A DNA stretch of 64,000 nt, from positions 42,996,651 to 43,060,650 of the forward strand of contig LS997563.1 of the NCBI GenBank assembly GCA_000469685.2. The letters are read 5' to 3'. Below are positions 37,498 to 49,628 of this stretch, piece after piece. Within the stretch, counting starts at the first letter, position 1; every line of letters begins with the position of its first letter. The stretch comes from Haemonchus contortus (taxonomy: Eukaryota; Nematoda; Chromadorea; Rhabditida; Trichostrongylidae). The notes below the pieces were generated by a model that saw nothing but the letters and a program-made list of their open reading frames with translations, searched no databases and was not told the DNA's origin. The translations under genes and the position numbers were made by a program.

Positions 37498-38001
37498 CAG
37501 TAGCGCTCAGTCTCGGCCGAATGCTTCTTTTTCCGGAGTAACTCCTCTTGCACTGAATCTAATCATGCGACATTCCGTTATGTGTAGTGCATAGTGAATA
37601 TTTACCACTATTGACCTGCGAACTGGCCATGTTCCTAATATTCTAAAGAGCTCGAACTCAAAGTCAACTGGAAATACGGATGATGGCCCTTATAGAGTTT
37701 CTTTCCTTTGTGCCACACCTAAAGTGTACGAACTAAAGCCGAACACAGTTGAAAAGAAAATTGCACATAATATGCGAATGACTGAAGACGTCATTAATTT
37801 TGCTTTTATCGAAGTCTGCTACCACAACAAAAACCTTTCTCTTAGTTATGCATATGTTGATGCTGTGCAGTCAAATAACTGTGGATCTTGTGTAATATGC
37901 TTCAGTTAAACATCAAAATTTCGCTCTATTTGCAACACTAAGAAAGAAGTCATGAACGAAAAGCGTGAGAGTGTATTGCCGAAGACTTTTGAGCGCTACT
38001 G
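37498..38001. mobile_element. Tc1/mariner-type MITE, family 2, unit 2
   Basis: 504 bp, CAGTAGCGCTCAGTCTCGGC at the left, GACTTTTGAGCGCTACTG at the right, TA on both sides. Its internal 60-codon open frame recurs in the other units only because the units are duplicated. Lies in intron 2 of copy 3. Confidence 0.75.
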
Positions 38002-38336
38002 TAAGTGATCCGAGAGTACGAATGCGCTTCGTTGCGCGCGTTCATCAAAACTAGGTCACGCCGCAGCCGTCGCATGCGGCGGGTCAGCTCGCGATACTTG
38101 ACAGTCGTCGCACTTGTCATTGGGACCTACGTTTTGCGCTTGGTCCACGGCAGTCAGCAAGAAAGAAGATAACACACAAATGCAAATCGTTCGCCCCACT
38201 GACATTTGGTGGTACTGTAATATCATGTTGAGACTTCAGTGGGGTGCGCCGCGCGCGAATTGGGCGGGGTGACCTGCGTTCGACGGATGCATGCAACGGA
38301 CGTTCTCCCTGAGAGTACACATAGAGATGTTTTGCT

Positions 38337-38576
38337 TTCCCAAATAAGCCTAGGTAGGGTAGGAGCACCTGGGTGGCTAGGATGATTATCTCCTGCAAAA
38401 AAAAAGAAAAAAAGAAAGAAAACTTGCCCACCGCGGTGCTTCTTCCCTACGAAAGCCCTTATTTAAAAACTGGCATGTCCGTGATATAACAGACATAACG
38501 CGTTTCATTGAGTTCATTTCTTGATATACCGACATTGTGATAGGTGCCCCCCCCCCCCCCCAACTACATTTTCACC
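38337..38576. mobile_element. 240-bp insertion with 13-bp target duplication
   Basis: GAGATGTTTTGCT occurs at 38324-38336 and again at 38577-38589; units 1 and 4 have it once. The insert has an A-rich stretch (38397-38423) and a 15-base C run. A 13-bp duplication points to retrotransposition, but no family was recognised. Confidence 0.6.
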
Positions 38577-39522
38577 GAGATGTTTTGCTAGGTTTCTGGA
38601 GAACTTTGCATAAATAAATGAATAAAGTACTTGTGGCACACAGCAGGTCCTTCTTTTATGGGGCCCTTATTATTCAGGCAATCGGCGATGGTTGTACGAT
38701 TAGTCTTTACGTCCTTCGCTGAAATTATGCATTTTGAAAAAAAAACCTCCATCAAATTTTATTTTTTATATCTGTTTTATAAGAGATACACTAGAAAACG
38801 TGTTGCATACATGCTTCCTGAAAAGAATGCGGGAATTTGCGGACTCCTCCCTAATTTTATATGTTTCGGATGTGCCTTATTTTTGTTTTTGAAAAAGGCT
38901 AGTGTTGGGATTAGAAGCAGATGATAAATGATTTCGATAATATACTAATTTTCCTCCAATCGCTTTTCATGCCAAGCAGGATGCTTGAAGACTGTGGGTA
39001 AGACGGTTCGTGATAACTGATACCAACTGCTACGGGCTGATGATTGAGCTAGATCACTCCTTTTTTGGCATGGCACTGCTTCTCCCGTGTGTGAAAAAGG
39101 ACATGACTGACCGTAGGAAACAGGTAGGGAAACTAATAAAAGCTGATAGGGGCAATAAAAGGTCCAATCAGGGAACGGTTATAACTTTGCATGAGAGTTT
39201 TAACGAGAACCCATGTATGTCGACAGAGTTCAATATGCTGTTCAGTGAGCGTTCTAAAAAGTTATTAACGCTGAAATTTTGCTCGAAGACAGCTTCAGTG
39301 ATTGACTCAGCTGTCCGCCCAAGATCAAGCGTTTAGGTGACGGAGAGATAGTTCTCTCCCTTGCCAGACCGAAGTTGTGGACTTATTTCCCAACTTCACC
39401 GAAATTCCCATACAACATGCTTTTTTCGGAGGAAGCTTTTACGACCTTTTCTGATATTTTTTGCACCACCAAACACCTTATGAATCAACATATGAAGACT
39501 GATCAATAGTGCAAATAGCAAC

Positions 39523-39629
<107 letters not shown>

Positions 39630-40129
39630 ATAAATCATAATATCATATAAATCAATAAGTGTTTGTAGGCTTGTGAACAAGAAGTGAGAACCTACAACTT
39701 TTCTAGAACCATCTGTCTATTCTCACCAAGCGTGCAAATGTCCCCTTTACATTCTTTTTCACATTTAACATCCCCTTCGGGCGAATGATAATCGCAAAGG
39801 AAGCAAGTGAGCTTCTTGGCGTGATAGGGATGCCCAGGGCAACGAGCAGCAATAAAAGAACTTGCATTAATCCTGAAAATATGAACAACTGAAGAGAGTT
39901 TACGGTATGAGTTATTGGACTGCAAAGGAAATGGTGCTATCATGACGGAAGCCTGCTTCGTAGATTTGTTGAGCACATGTTACTGGGGCCACTGATGAAA
40001 GAGTCCTCAGGTAAGGTTTTGAAGACCCCGTCCATCGGGAAACGCTGTGTTCCTACAGATCTCGCCTACACCATCAAACCATTCCACTGTATATGTAACT
40101 CTCTGTGTGCTTGTGTATATGACGTTCTG

Positions 40130-40147
40130 CGTCTGTCTGTATGTCTG

Positions 40148-40188
<41 letters not shown>

Positions 40189-40206
40189 GTGGTGTGTGTG
40201 TGTGTG
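40130..40206. repeat. CTGT/CTAT/GT microsatellite in block G of unit 2
   Basis: Mixed CTGT, CTAT and GT repeats; unit 1 has a GT repeat at 25238-25273 in the equivalent position upstream of exon 1. Confidence 0.85.
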
Positions 40207-41639
40207 ATAGAGAAGCAGCTGCTCCTTTCTCGTTACCACTGGAGCCTTCACACCTTACCAGTTAGTGTGTTGGTTGTGGTGAGATCATTGATGGTTAGTG
40301 AAAGAAGTCGGTAACAACTGATAACACTGAAAAGGACCTCAGAACGTAAAGTTTTTGAATTTTTCACGCCATTCCTGTTAGAAATGGAACCCGGACATTT
40401 TGGTGAGTAGTACGGTGAATTCTGAGGATCCCGGTTGGTCATGGGAACAACTGGTAGGGGCTGGCTGTAGGGTGGAAATGCAGAACATGCTAAACCACGT
40501 CTTCTTTTCCGAATAAAAGTGCAGGCTTGCGAGCTTGGTTTGTTCGTTGCTACTAAGGGCCGTTTAGAATCATTCCAGATTCAACAATGGATCACGTCCC
40601 CTACGACGAAGGTTACCCGGCCGCCTACTTCTGGGAACTTCGACGAATTACTTGAATCTATGAAGATAAGGGTGAGCATTTGTTGATAGCTGATTGATTG
40701 TTATCATTCGTCGATATCATTAGTAAGTTTCATTCGGTGTTGCAGTTAGCTAAGTAGGTCGCTCGGCTGAGGAGGCACTGCTGCACAAGTAGACTCAAAG
40801 GAAGAGAGGAATTTAATTTTCTATGGATGTGGGATTAATCCTCGCTTGCAATTAGGAGTCATGCGATATGCAGAGCTCCTCATTTTTAGGGTCAAAGTTG
40901 TAGGGTCTACTCAGAGCGCCCCGCCAAAAACTTTTGCGATCACGTATGTTGTATTACGGAAATGCGATGCCCAGAACCGGGCGTTCCTATTACCACTCTG
41001 TTATACAAAGAGGGAAGGCCGAGAGTAAGCCGGGGGATGATCGGATGTATCGCTTTCGAGAGTGGGACCAATGTCAGTGGCTGTCTTATCTACTGCGCCT
41101 AAACTAGTGAAGACTTACCAGAAGGAATAGCCCTCTCAGACGGTAGACTATCAGCTGAAATGAACCTCACCACCGAGTACTTTGTTACATTAATCTTTAT
41201 CAGTCAGTTTATTTTTACCAGTTGTGCTGAAGGGGTCGGTTTATGAACAAACTTGAGAAATGGATCAGTCACCTACTTACAATTGGAGTGCTTCACAGGG
41301 AACTAGAGTCGAGATGTGCGTTTGCACATTTGCAAAATCAATTCCATCTTATTCACTTTACCCTTTACTCTTTACCAAGCCTTTCAAAGAAACAACCTCT
41401 CATATAAAAGTGAAGGGACTTGAAGGAACTTGCTCACTAACTCAGGTTCTTGACTTCAATACCATCTGATCCAGGGAGTAGGAGTGAAGAAGCGTCCAGT
41501 ACTGTGAGCGCCTAAGTTGAGGAAGACTTACCAGATGAACAGGATATTCGCGAGCGCCAGTGTGAATCGAATGAAATTCACTCTGAAAGCTTTGTCACCG
41601 TTTCTTATCGCTTGATCCAGCCCTACCACGAGATGTCGG

Positions 41640-41900
41640 CTAATTCACCTGTATCCCCATTGCCCTGTTCATCATCGGTTTGCCCGAGCGGGCGCCAGTA
41701 GCGCCTCTACTCGTCCCTGTTTCCAGCCGTTGTAGTTCAACGGACCCTCCTCGCTGGGAACGCGAGCTAAACATTGCTTCCGTTAAGAGCTTTCGTGGAA
41801 GTCTGATCATCAGGCCCATAGAGGTCCTTGTGTTCGATCTTGTCAGTTTGACATCACGGTGATCCAGTCAGCGGCCGCTTTTGTCCAACAATCGTATCAA
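41640..41900 (-). mobile_element. RTE 3' fragment, minus strand, block G of unit 2
   Basis: Degenerate C-terminal RTE sequence, homologous to 27720-27965 and to 50940-51220. No usable frame. Confidence 0.5.
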
Positions 41901-42205
41901 AGTACCATTATGTAACAGGCTGCTCGATCTTTGATTAACGGTATTCCTCACACCCTCCATCCCTCGCAGGATATTCCATAGGTGGAATATTTGGTTGTGA
42001 TCACTTCTTGGGAAACTATTCATATCCATTCACATCATATCTAGTATAAGCGCTCACTACATGACGTAGTTTGGGTTATCACCAACTTCGCCGTTACTCA
42101 TAGTCCTAAGCGATTATCTGGAACGAAAATGCATCGTGTAACTCTAGTTCGCTGCTTTATCCCTGTGTTTATACTCATAAGTGTTTTACCCATAAATGTG
42201 CCAGA

Positions 42206-43640
42206 CCAGGGCAAAGGTGGCGTAGTGGCAAGTGCACAATGCCATATGTAAGTTGCCATTCATATTTTGGGATAAGAAAACAAAAATAAATGTAAACCAT
42301 TGAAAATCGCTATACTGCCTTTGAAATTATTCCCCTTCACAGGTATATACACTTTTGCATGGGCTTGAACCAATTGTCGAAGAATTGTCGAAGAACTTTT
42401 GCCGTTCTGATCGAGGTATGTAACTCTAGAACATGCATTCTGAACGCACCAACGGCTTCTCCACATGTCGGAAAACGTTGGCCTCCCATTTTAATTTTTT
42501 TTCAACGTACGGGATGAGAAGAAGTCAACCGGGGACTATATGCCTGATGCCTCACTAAGTCGTTGTTTTGATGGCTCAAAAGTGCAGTTGTTTGAGTGTG
42601 GAAGATGGCATTGTCGTGGAGAAGAGTGATCCGTCCTCGGCAGTTGGTTTTCCTGATTTTTTAGAAGACAACTGGCGAACAAATGGTTGTATACCACTCA
42701 GATTTGACTGCTCTACGTTGTTCTAGTTGTACGGTTGTGACATGCCCAGTTTTTCCAAAAAAACAGGCGACCACTTGCTTGGATGTGCTTCGCGGACAGT
42801 TTTTTTGGATTCGGCTCAGCCTGAAATTCCCACACGGTCGACTGCTGTTCACTTTCTGACGGTAAACCCATGATTCATCACCTGTCGCGATGTTATAGAC
42901 GTGTTTCGGAGCACCGCGATCGCATTTTTGAGCATTTCTTCCGACCAATCGACACGAGATTTTTTGTGGGATTGACAAATTTTGTGGGATCCATTTTTTT
43001 TACAGCCAAATGTTAATACAATATTGAATGTATGCTGGTCCCTTCAATGCCTAAGGTTGTCCAATCTCGCGATAGGTCATATGACGATCTTGCAATATCA
43101 GTTTGCGCACAGCTTCGGAACAAGAACTGATTTTGGAAACCTCCACGAAATCCGTTGTGGAGTGAACTACTACCTCGCTTAAATTCGCCATACCATCGAT
43201 AAGCACTGGTCTATGATGGAGCTTCACCGCCAAAGGGGGAGGGGGAGGTTAAGGGGAAGGAGGTTTGGCCTAAGGGCGGAGGGGAGGGGGTGAGGGCGCC
43301 AAAGGCCTGAGTGAATTTTTTAAGTTAGTATAAACAACACAAAGAGCGCTCATATGTCAAAACGTTCTGAGTACGTATACCTTCAAAAATGTCAAACGTT
43401 ACGCAACGTTTCGTCCACGGTTCGAATCCTAGATAGTGCTCGCCTTGGCCTTCCAAACCTTAAACCACTCCTGAGTCAATGACTGGCACCAGAATCGTGA
43501 GGAAACATAAAAGCTCCGACTCAACACTGACTGGTCACCGCAAGTCACTGTATAGGCTTTTCATGTTTGCAAAGAGCATAGCGATTCTGAATGGAAGTCG
43601 GATGCACGGCGCGTTCCGTATAGGATTTACTAGCGTCAGA
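42206..43640 (+). mobile_element. tRNA-derived SINE copy split by a mariner
   Basis: The head GGTGGCGTAGTGGCAAGTG (42215-42233) and the B-box plus body (GGTTCGAATCC at 43420; CTGACTGGTCACCGCAAGTC) are separated by the mariner at 42249-43407. Confidence 0.65.
42249..43407 (-). mobile_element. Decayed mariner element inserted in a SINE
   Basis: The minus strand carries RKLILQDRHMTYREIGQP, then GDESWVYRQKVNSSRP, RSTSKQVVACFFGKTGHV, LEQRRAVKSEWYTTIC and, after frameshifts, LLHDNA and AYSPRL. These are mariner transposase segments in the right order. It interrupts a SINE whose halves lie at 42206-42248 and 43408-43640. The ends are approximate because the terminal repeats are eroded. A purine-rich G tract (43230-43310) lies inside. 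Confidence 0.75.
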
Positions 43641-44713
43641 AGGAGTAATTATCGTGAAGACATAATATTTGAATAATTCTTTTCAAAACGTAGGGAAAAA
43701 TAGGGCATTCATGGTAACTCGGGAATGGAAATGGTCTTGGTAATGCAGAATGCCTGGTTATCAGAAAATTGATCGGCAATGAATATAGTTGGTGCAGGCT
43801 GTAGGAGCGTTCAAGAATCTCATCGATCTTTTCAATAGAATCAATCTGTTATAAGGTGTTGAAAAAAAAGTAAAGTTGAGTTATCCGTGGAGAAGTTTGG
43901 AGAAGTTACATCAGGTGTAGGTGACCTGCATTTTTATCATATGGACGACTATGGAAGGCATACGAGAGGCAAATGTCGGAGAGTGGTCAGAGCTTTTACG
44001 TCTGGGTTGAAGACAATTTGATGAACGATTTCGATTTTAGTTCAGCTCCGCAGATTGTGCACGTTCATGAGGAAAATTGGTTTTGACCATGTAAAGGTTT
44101 TGCTCATGTGAAGGTACCGTACTGGAGAGTGGGTCATTCGATTCATTCAAACATTTAGGCGCTTCGGCTGAATCGGACTAATAACAACTACGAGGATCTG
44201 AAATCAGTTCCACCTTCATAACGCGGTGCTTCAGCAGAGGGCTTTGTCATAGAGGACTATTAGTTTCCTTGACTCCCTCAGACCGTAGCTTCAGGCTTTT
44301 ACTGTGGATGGGAGTGCGTCTTTCGCGTAATAGTGCCACACGTTGGCCCCTCAGATGCTGGGATTCTACGGAAGGGGATCCATTAGATTGTTCCTGTGAA
44401 AGATTGTGTCGTTCATCTACGATTTCTTGTAAAACCCAAGATTTTTTTTCATTTCGACCGAAGTGTTCGGCACTCGGGCTAGCATCTTTGTTATGCTTGT
44501 TTCCAACAACAGTTTTGGGAGATTTTTTCAGGAAGTGGATGCTTTAGGGATTTGTGATACAGGCAATTATGATCACTTATGATATGATAATTATGATCCG
44601 ATGATCACTGGATATGATACGGAGCTCTAGTTGCTGAAGTAGAAAGAATGCTTATGACGTAGATATTTTGCGATATCCAAAGCCACGCAATCGTTTTCTC
44701 AGTAAGCAGAAGG

Positions 44714-45102
44714 GGGTCCGGGAACTTCTCCCCTAACACGGCGTCGCACACGCCGCACCCCCGCCTATCGCAGGATTGCGATGGAAGATTGGAGCGCGCA
44801 ATTCGTGAGGTAGGGAGTCCTTTAATTATTTGAATTGGCTGGCCGCTCTTTTCAATTCCCATGCGGTCTTGATCGTCGTTTATATAGGAGGAGTCATTTT
44901 AAATAATCAAGTCTATTAAACATGAAAACTAAAAAGAAACAGAAGAAAAAACGATAAAATCCAATGAAAAAGCAAGCCAGTCAAGGAAAAATATCGCGTC
45001 TTATCGATTGGCGGCGGGAGGAGGGTGAGTACGGTAATTGCAGCGGCATTTGCCGCATGCCGCAAGGGAGAATGCCGCGATAGGGGAGAAGTTCCGTTAC
45101 CC
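44714..45102. mobile_element. Mutator-like MITE with 9-bp target duplication
   Basis: Direct repeats AGCAGAAGG at 44705-44713 and 45103-45111. Terminal inverted repeats: left GGGTCCGGGAACTTCTCCCC, right (reverse complement) GGGTAACGGAACTTCTCCCC, both followed by TA. 389 bp, no transposase. Unit 1 has the unoccupied site (AGCAAAAGG) near 18213. A 9-bp duplication suggests Mutator; an 8-bp reading would suggest hAT. Confidence 0.72.
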
Positions 45103-45473
45103 AGCAGAAGGTCATCTGAGGTGTTTTACGCAGGTACCCGATCGCTCTGATTGCCAGGGTGCATTCTACCCCTCCTTTCTGTTTGATTTTCGTGTGATAT
45201 TGAAGGAATAAGGGACAAAAACTTTTGGTGCTAGTCGTTCTCACTTTCGGGATGGGTCCCACTACTTGAAGTCCCTTCAGAACCGGTCATGGTTCAAATC
45301 GTATTGAACGAAGGCCCGCAAGTGTTAAATGCAGAGTAGTGACAAGATACTGACGGTGCGGGACTGGAGCTAGGGAGACAAAGTACTATCTTGACCAAAC
45401 TGTTCTTCACTCTGCTCAGCTCTCCTATGATACTACTATATTCACAGCGATGCTTCGAAACAAACTTTATTTA

Positions 45474-45572
45474 TTACGAAAATGGATGCTTCATAAATTC
45501 ATCGCACAAGCAATTGTAATCATTGAAAAAACGATGGTCATCGTCGTCGGCATTGGATTGAAAGCTGATTTG
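45474..45572 (-). CDS. Conserved distal exon, unit 3, probably a terminal exon
   Basis: Same structure as the unit 1 copy: acceptor ATTTTCAG, 33 codons ending DEFMKHPFS and a TAA stop, then AATAAA at 45466-45471. Intact. Confidence 0.5.
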   Translation of the reverse strand, partial: QISFQSNADDDDHRFFNDYNCLCDEFMKHPFS

Positions 45573-47307
45573 CTGAAAATATTAATAAATAATAAGCTTA
45601 ATATCAAAGCCCTTCTTAGCGGTCGTGCTCGTGGCTTGTTCCCGCCTCAGCCCACGCCTCAGATCCCGCCTCATTGTAAAATGCACTGAAATTAAGAGTG
45701 TCCATGATACAAGCGATCCTAAACTTCCGGGATCCGTTTTTACAGTCCAAAAAGTCATGAAAGTTATTGGAACCTAATCGCTCTTACAACGAAAACTAAC
45801 ACTTGACCTTTAAGAGTAAAAAAAGGGAGTAGATAAAGATTGTAACCAGATCTGTTTGGCAAGATTTATTTTGCTGCTCGTTAACTAGTGGTAAATATTT
45901 CTATTAGTGAGAACCACCACTCTGAATTATTAGAGGGGCTGTCAACTTTCAGTCAATCATAGACAAAGTGTTTGGAAGTGCTTTGAGTGTATCTCATCTA
46001 TCTACCCTTGCGCATTTACCTACTTCGAAAGCGCAGTTGACGATAATTCAGAGGTATCAAGTTCAGGCGAATGATGGAAGCTATAATCTAAGATAGTGTA
46101 AAATTTTCGAAGAAAATGCGAGTGTGGGCGTATATAGATAAATATGATGCTTGAAAAAGTAGTAAAATTGGAAGTTCTGCGGAAATATGACGGCAGGACT
46201 TGCGTGGGGGGGGGGGGGGGTATTTAGACGAGCTATTCCAATGGGCGCGCCATTGCATATAGTTCTGCAGTGTGTACGCCCCGGTGAGATTGGTGCAATC
46301 GCTGCAGCATCTACAAAGCCGTGAGAACTCGTACTTCATTGGGTGTGTACGTCGGATGAGCTGTCCAGTGAAAATTATCCAGTGAGGCGGCAGAAGGAGA
46401 ATTGAAAAAGCAAAAAGCAACAGTTTTTCCCATAGCCCTTTCTTTCTTGTAGAAACTGGAAGGCATCTGCAAGGCCCACCAGAGACCTGCGACTTACAAA
46501 GCAAAGATAATTTTCGGAGACACTATAGGACACAACACAGATTTCCACTTTGATCTCTTTCAAGACGGTATTCTTCGCATTTCGACGGAACCTCATCGGG
46601 AAGTGCTAACCTCATATCCTCTTCAACCTCAGGCAAAAAGTTCCTCAGCAAAAACCGATGGCAATAACTTTTTTGCGAAAGCTTTGGATAGATGAACGGT
46701 TAATATCATGTCTTTCCAACAACTGGAGTCCATTGATTCCCGATAAAGAGTAACGCGTATTGCGTACTAGTGCCCGCTTGAGCAAATCAGTCATTAGCGG
46801 ATCGACAGGGACAGAGGTGATATAGAAGGTCGGAAACCGCCGTGAAAAGGTTCAATATTTGTCTTCCGTACAAAGTGATCAACAATGATTCAGTGTTAAC
46901 TCAGCTCCAATACTGAACCGTTTGGTTGCCCAACAATTCGTCAATAGCACGCAAAATTGAAAAAATTCAAATTCCCTCAGACGCTTCTGTGCCTGTTGCC
47001 CCAGCTTTTGCTGGAGTGTTATTCACCACCACCATCTCAATCTACCGCTTGACAAGCCTGGAATTCGTTCCTTACTGAAACTACTCTTGGAGCAAAGCAT
47101 CCCATTTTGCAGATCATCCAAAAACATTGTTCTCTAAAAGGAAGTACAACCCGAGTATTTCTTTCATAGAGGGCCTTTTCGAAACTTATTGTTATTCCGA
47201 AGGATAGCTAAGCTGGGTATATGTAGACAAGATCCGTCCTCATCTTGCTCCTGAGAACAATTTTCCTTCTTTCGGGATGTTCACTTTTGCCCACAAACTC
47301 AGCTACT

Positions 47308-48682
47308 TCATTGAAGTTGCAATACTGCTCGTATGGCTTGAGTAAGGAACGAAATGGTAAGTTGTTGGCATGAAATTGGAAAATATTGAAAATCGGAAAT
47401 GTTCGGTTTGAGGAAGAAAATGGAGATGTGGTCGCTAGAAAAATTATGATGTATGTTATTTAGGCTAATTCGCAGCGATTACTTACATCACAGCGATGTA
47501 GGAATGACATTTACCAAAAGTCTAGTTCGAACGAAAAGCTGGTAAAAATTTCGAACTCACCTGGAAGGTGGTTCACCAGTACTAACCATCTCATCACCAG
47601 CACCTGTAATCTTTTGTTTCCTCCTCAGCCTTGTCAACCTTTTATTTTGCGAACATTATTTTGGCTCGAGACTGTTGACTGAATTCAGGGCGACACCATC
47701 TAGCCTCAACTTTCCAGTCCCACTCTCGAGAACATGGGTCATTCGGAGTAGGAAGTCATAGGAGCAGAGGCCGGTAGCCGCTACTTACGTTGTCCCCGCT
47801 TTGTAGACGACATCGTGCTTACAACATCAAACATCGAGCGGGCGGAACAAAAGCTGGTCTACAGTAATGAGGAAAGATCGGTTTGAAACCGATCTCAAGG
47901 CGATGTTATTGAAAAACAGATTGGTATGTGTTGCCGCCGACGTCGAAATAAACGCGCCGCAAGGGGAGCATTCAAAAATATCAAGGGCTCAGTGAATCTA
48001 TATCAGATTTTTGGTGTGGACGATGCTCGGAATTTCACTACTTATGCAAGTACAGAAAAGAATCCGGAGTTCCGAGCTCCGTCATCGAATGAAAATAAGA
48101 GACGCTGTTGCTCACGCCGAAGAACCGAAGATCAGATGGGGTGGACACGTCATGCGACACTGTGCTGACGGTTGGACTACTGAGCTTATTGAGTGGAACT
48201 ACCAGAACGTCCAACGAATACTAGGACGGGCGCCAGCGCAATGGTCAGATTCCTCTGCGGAAGCTCTGGACAAAAGGAGTGCTACGCTTGGCGCTCGTCG
48301 AGCGAGGACGATCCACTGGGTTATTCTGGCTCGCGACAGAAACAGATTGAGAAGTTTGTGGTGTCCGCTCAGGAAGTCGATGATAGTATGGGTGGATGGT
48401 TATACAACAACACCATACATTTTTGTTATTTTAGGTCTACCAGATTTTTTTTCTCGGGGTCAACAAGTGTAGTTTGCCATTTTAACCTCATCTTTGCCTT
48501 CCTTGTATACATGAATTTAAAGAAATTGCCATCACTTCCTTTACTCACCTACATCGTTCAAGAAGATGATTTCAATTTCTCCCGCAAACTCCTTATCAAG
48601 TTTTTTGAAATCGGACAAGGATGAAGTCGGGTCGTTGCATCGGTCCTTAGTTGTACAGGCACAGAGTATGTGTCCATAATTC
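47308..48682 (-). pseudogene. Copy 4 of the secreted ten-cysteine gene, lacking exons 1 and 2
   Basis: Exons: 3, 48549-48682; 4, 47515-47623; 5, 47308-47434. All three are open and in phase. Exon 3 reads NYGHILCACTTKDRCNDPTS and ends FLNDVG. Exon 4 is 109 nt against 124 in the other copies (five codons fewer) and exon 5 is 127 nt against 124 (one codon more), so length differences keep the frame. Exon 5 again ends QAIRAVLQLQ. Signal-peptide and exon 2 sequence are absent: at about 49.86 kb intron 2 is joined to the 5' flank block G. Without exon 1 it should be non-functional unless a new first exon was acquired. Open frames suggest the loss is recent or the remnant is still under constraint. 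Confidence 0.72.
47686..48392 (+). mobile_element. RTE fragment, unit 3
   Basis: Starts QGDTI, carries FVDDIVLTTSNIERAEQ, then a shortened middle and MLGISLLMQVQKRIRSSEL to WCPLRKSM. Lies in intron 3 of copy 4. Confidence 0.82.
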
Positions 48683-49119
48683 CTGAAACTATATCCATAA
48701 TTCCCGAAAAATACGACCATTCGCTGTGCCGACATCCATATCTATGTGATTTCGTAGTTATTTTCATGCAACTCCGCCTATAACTATTCCAATGCATCAA
48801 ATTTTCTAGCTGTAAGAAGCTCCCTCACATATAGGCTCAAAATGACCATTATGCGGCTTATGAGGGAGCAACGACAGATTGAGATGATTTCTATGATCTG
48901 CTTATCTATCCTTCACGCCGTGGCCAATAAAATCCCACTGAGTGGAACCTTAATAAGAGAATGAAAAGCTCTACTGGCTTCTTGTTCTTGCTGCACAGTG
49001 GAGCTATTCGAATGCACCACTTCGTAGATTTTCTTTTTTTTTGCCTATTCTAACACACTTATTGTGTCTTGACATCGTCTCCCTAATCTTGTAGATGCAG
49101 GGTTTTCAAGCAGCGCCTA

Positions 49120-49628
49120 CAGTAGCGCTCAGTCTCGGCCGGATGCTTCTTTTTCCGGAGTAACTCCTCTTGCACTGAATCTAATCAAGCGACATTCCGT
49201 TATGTGTAGCGTGGGCGCATAGTGAATATTTACCACTATTAACCTGCGAACTGGCCATGTTCCAGATATCCTAAAAAGCTCGAACTCAATGTCAACTGGA
49301 GGTACGGATGATGGCCCTTCTAGATTTTCTTTCCTTTATGCCACATATGAAGTGTACGAACTAAAGCCGAACATAGTAGAAAAGAAAATTGCACATAATA
49401 TGCGAATAACTAAAGACGTTATTAACTTTGCTTTTATCGAAGTCTGCTACCGCAACAAAAACCTTTCTCTTAGTTATGCATATGTTGATGCTGTGCAGTC
49501 AAATACTGTGGATCTTGTGTAATATGCTTCAGTTAAACATCAAAATTTCGCTCTATTTGCAACACTAAGAAAGAAGTCATGAACGAAAAGCGTGAGAGTG
49601 TTTTGCCGAAGACTTTTGAGCGCTACTG
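49120..49628. mobile_element. Tc1/mariner-type MITE, family 2, unit 3
   Basis: 509 bp with the same ends and TA flanks at 49118-49119 and 49629-49630. Lies 5' of exon 3 of copy 4. Confidence 0.75.

Noticed and set aside
37724..37909. 60-codon frame conserved in units 1-4 (YELKPNTVEKKIAHN...)
   Set aside because: Lies wholly within a Tc1-type MITE; conservation is explained by unit duplication.
46088..46504. 138-codon minus frame
   Set aside because: Includes a poly-G tract read as proline and does not stay open in units 2 and 4.
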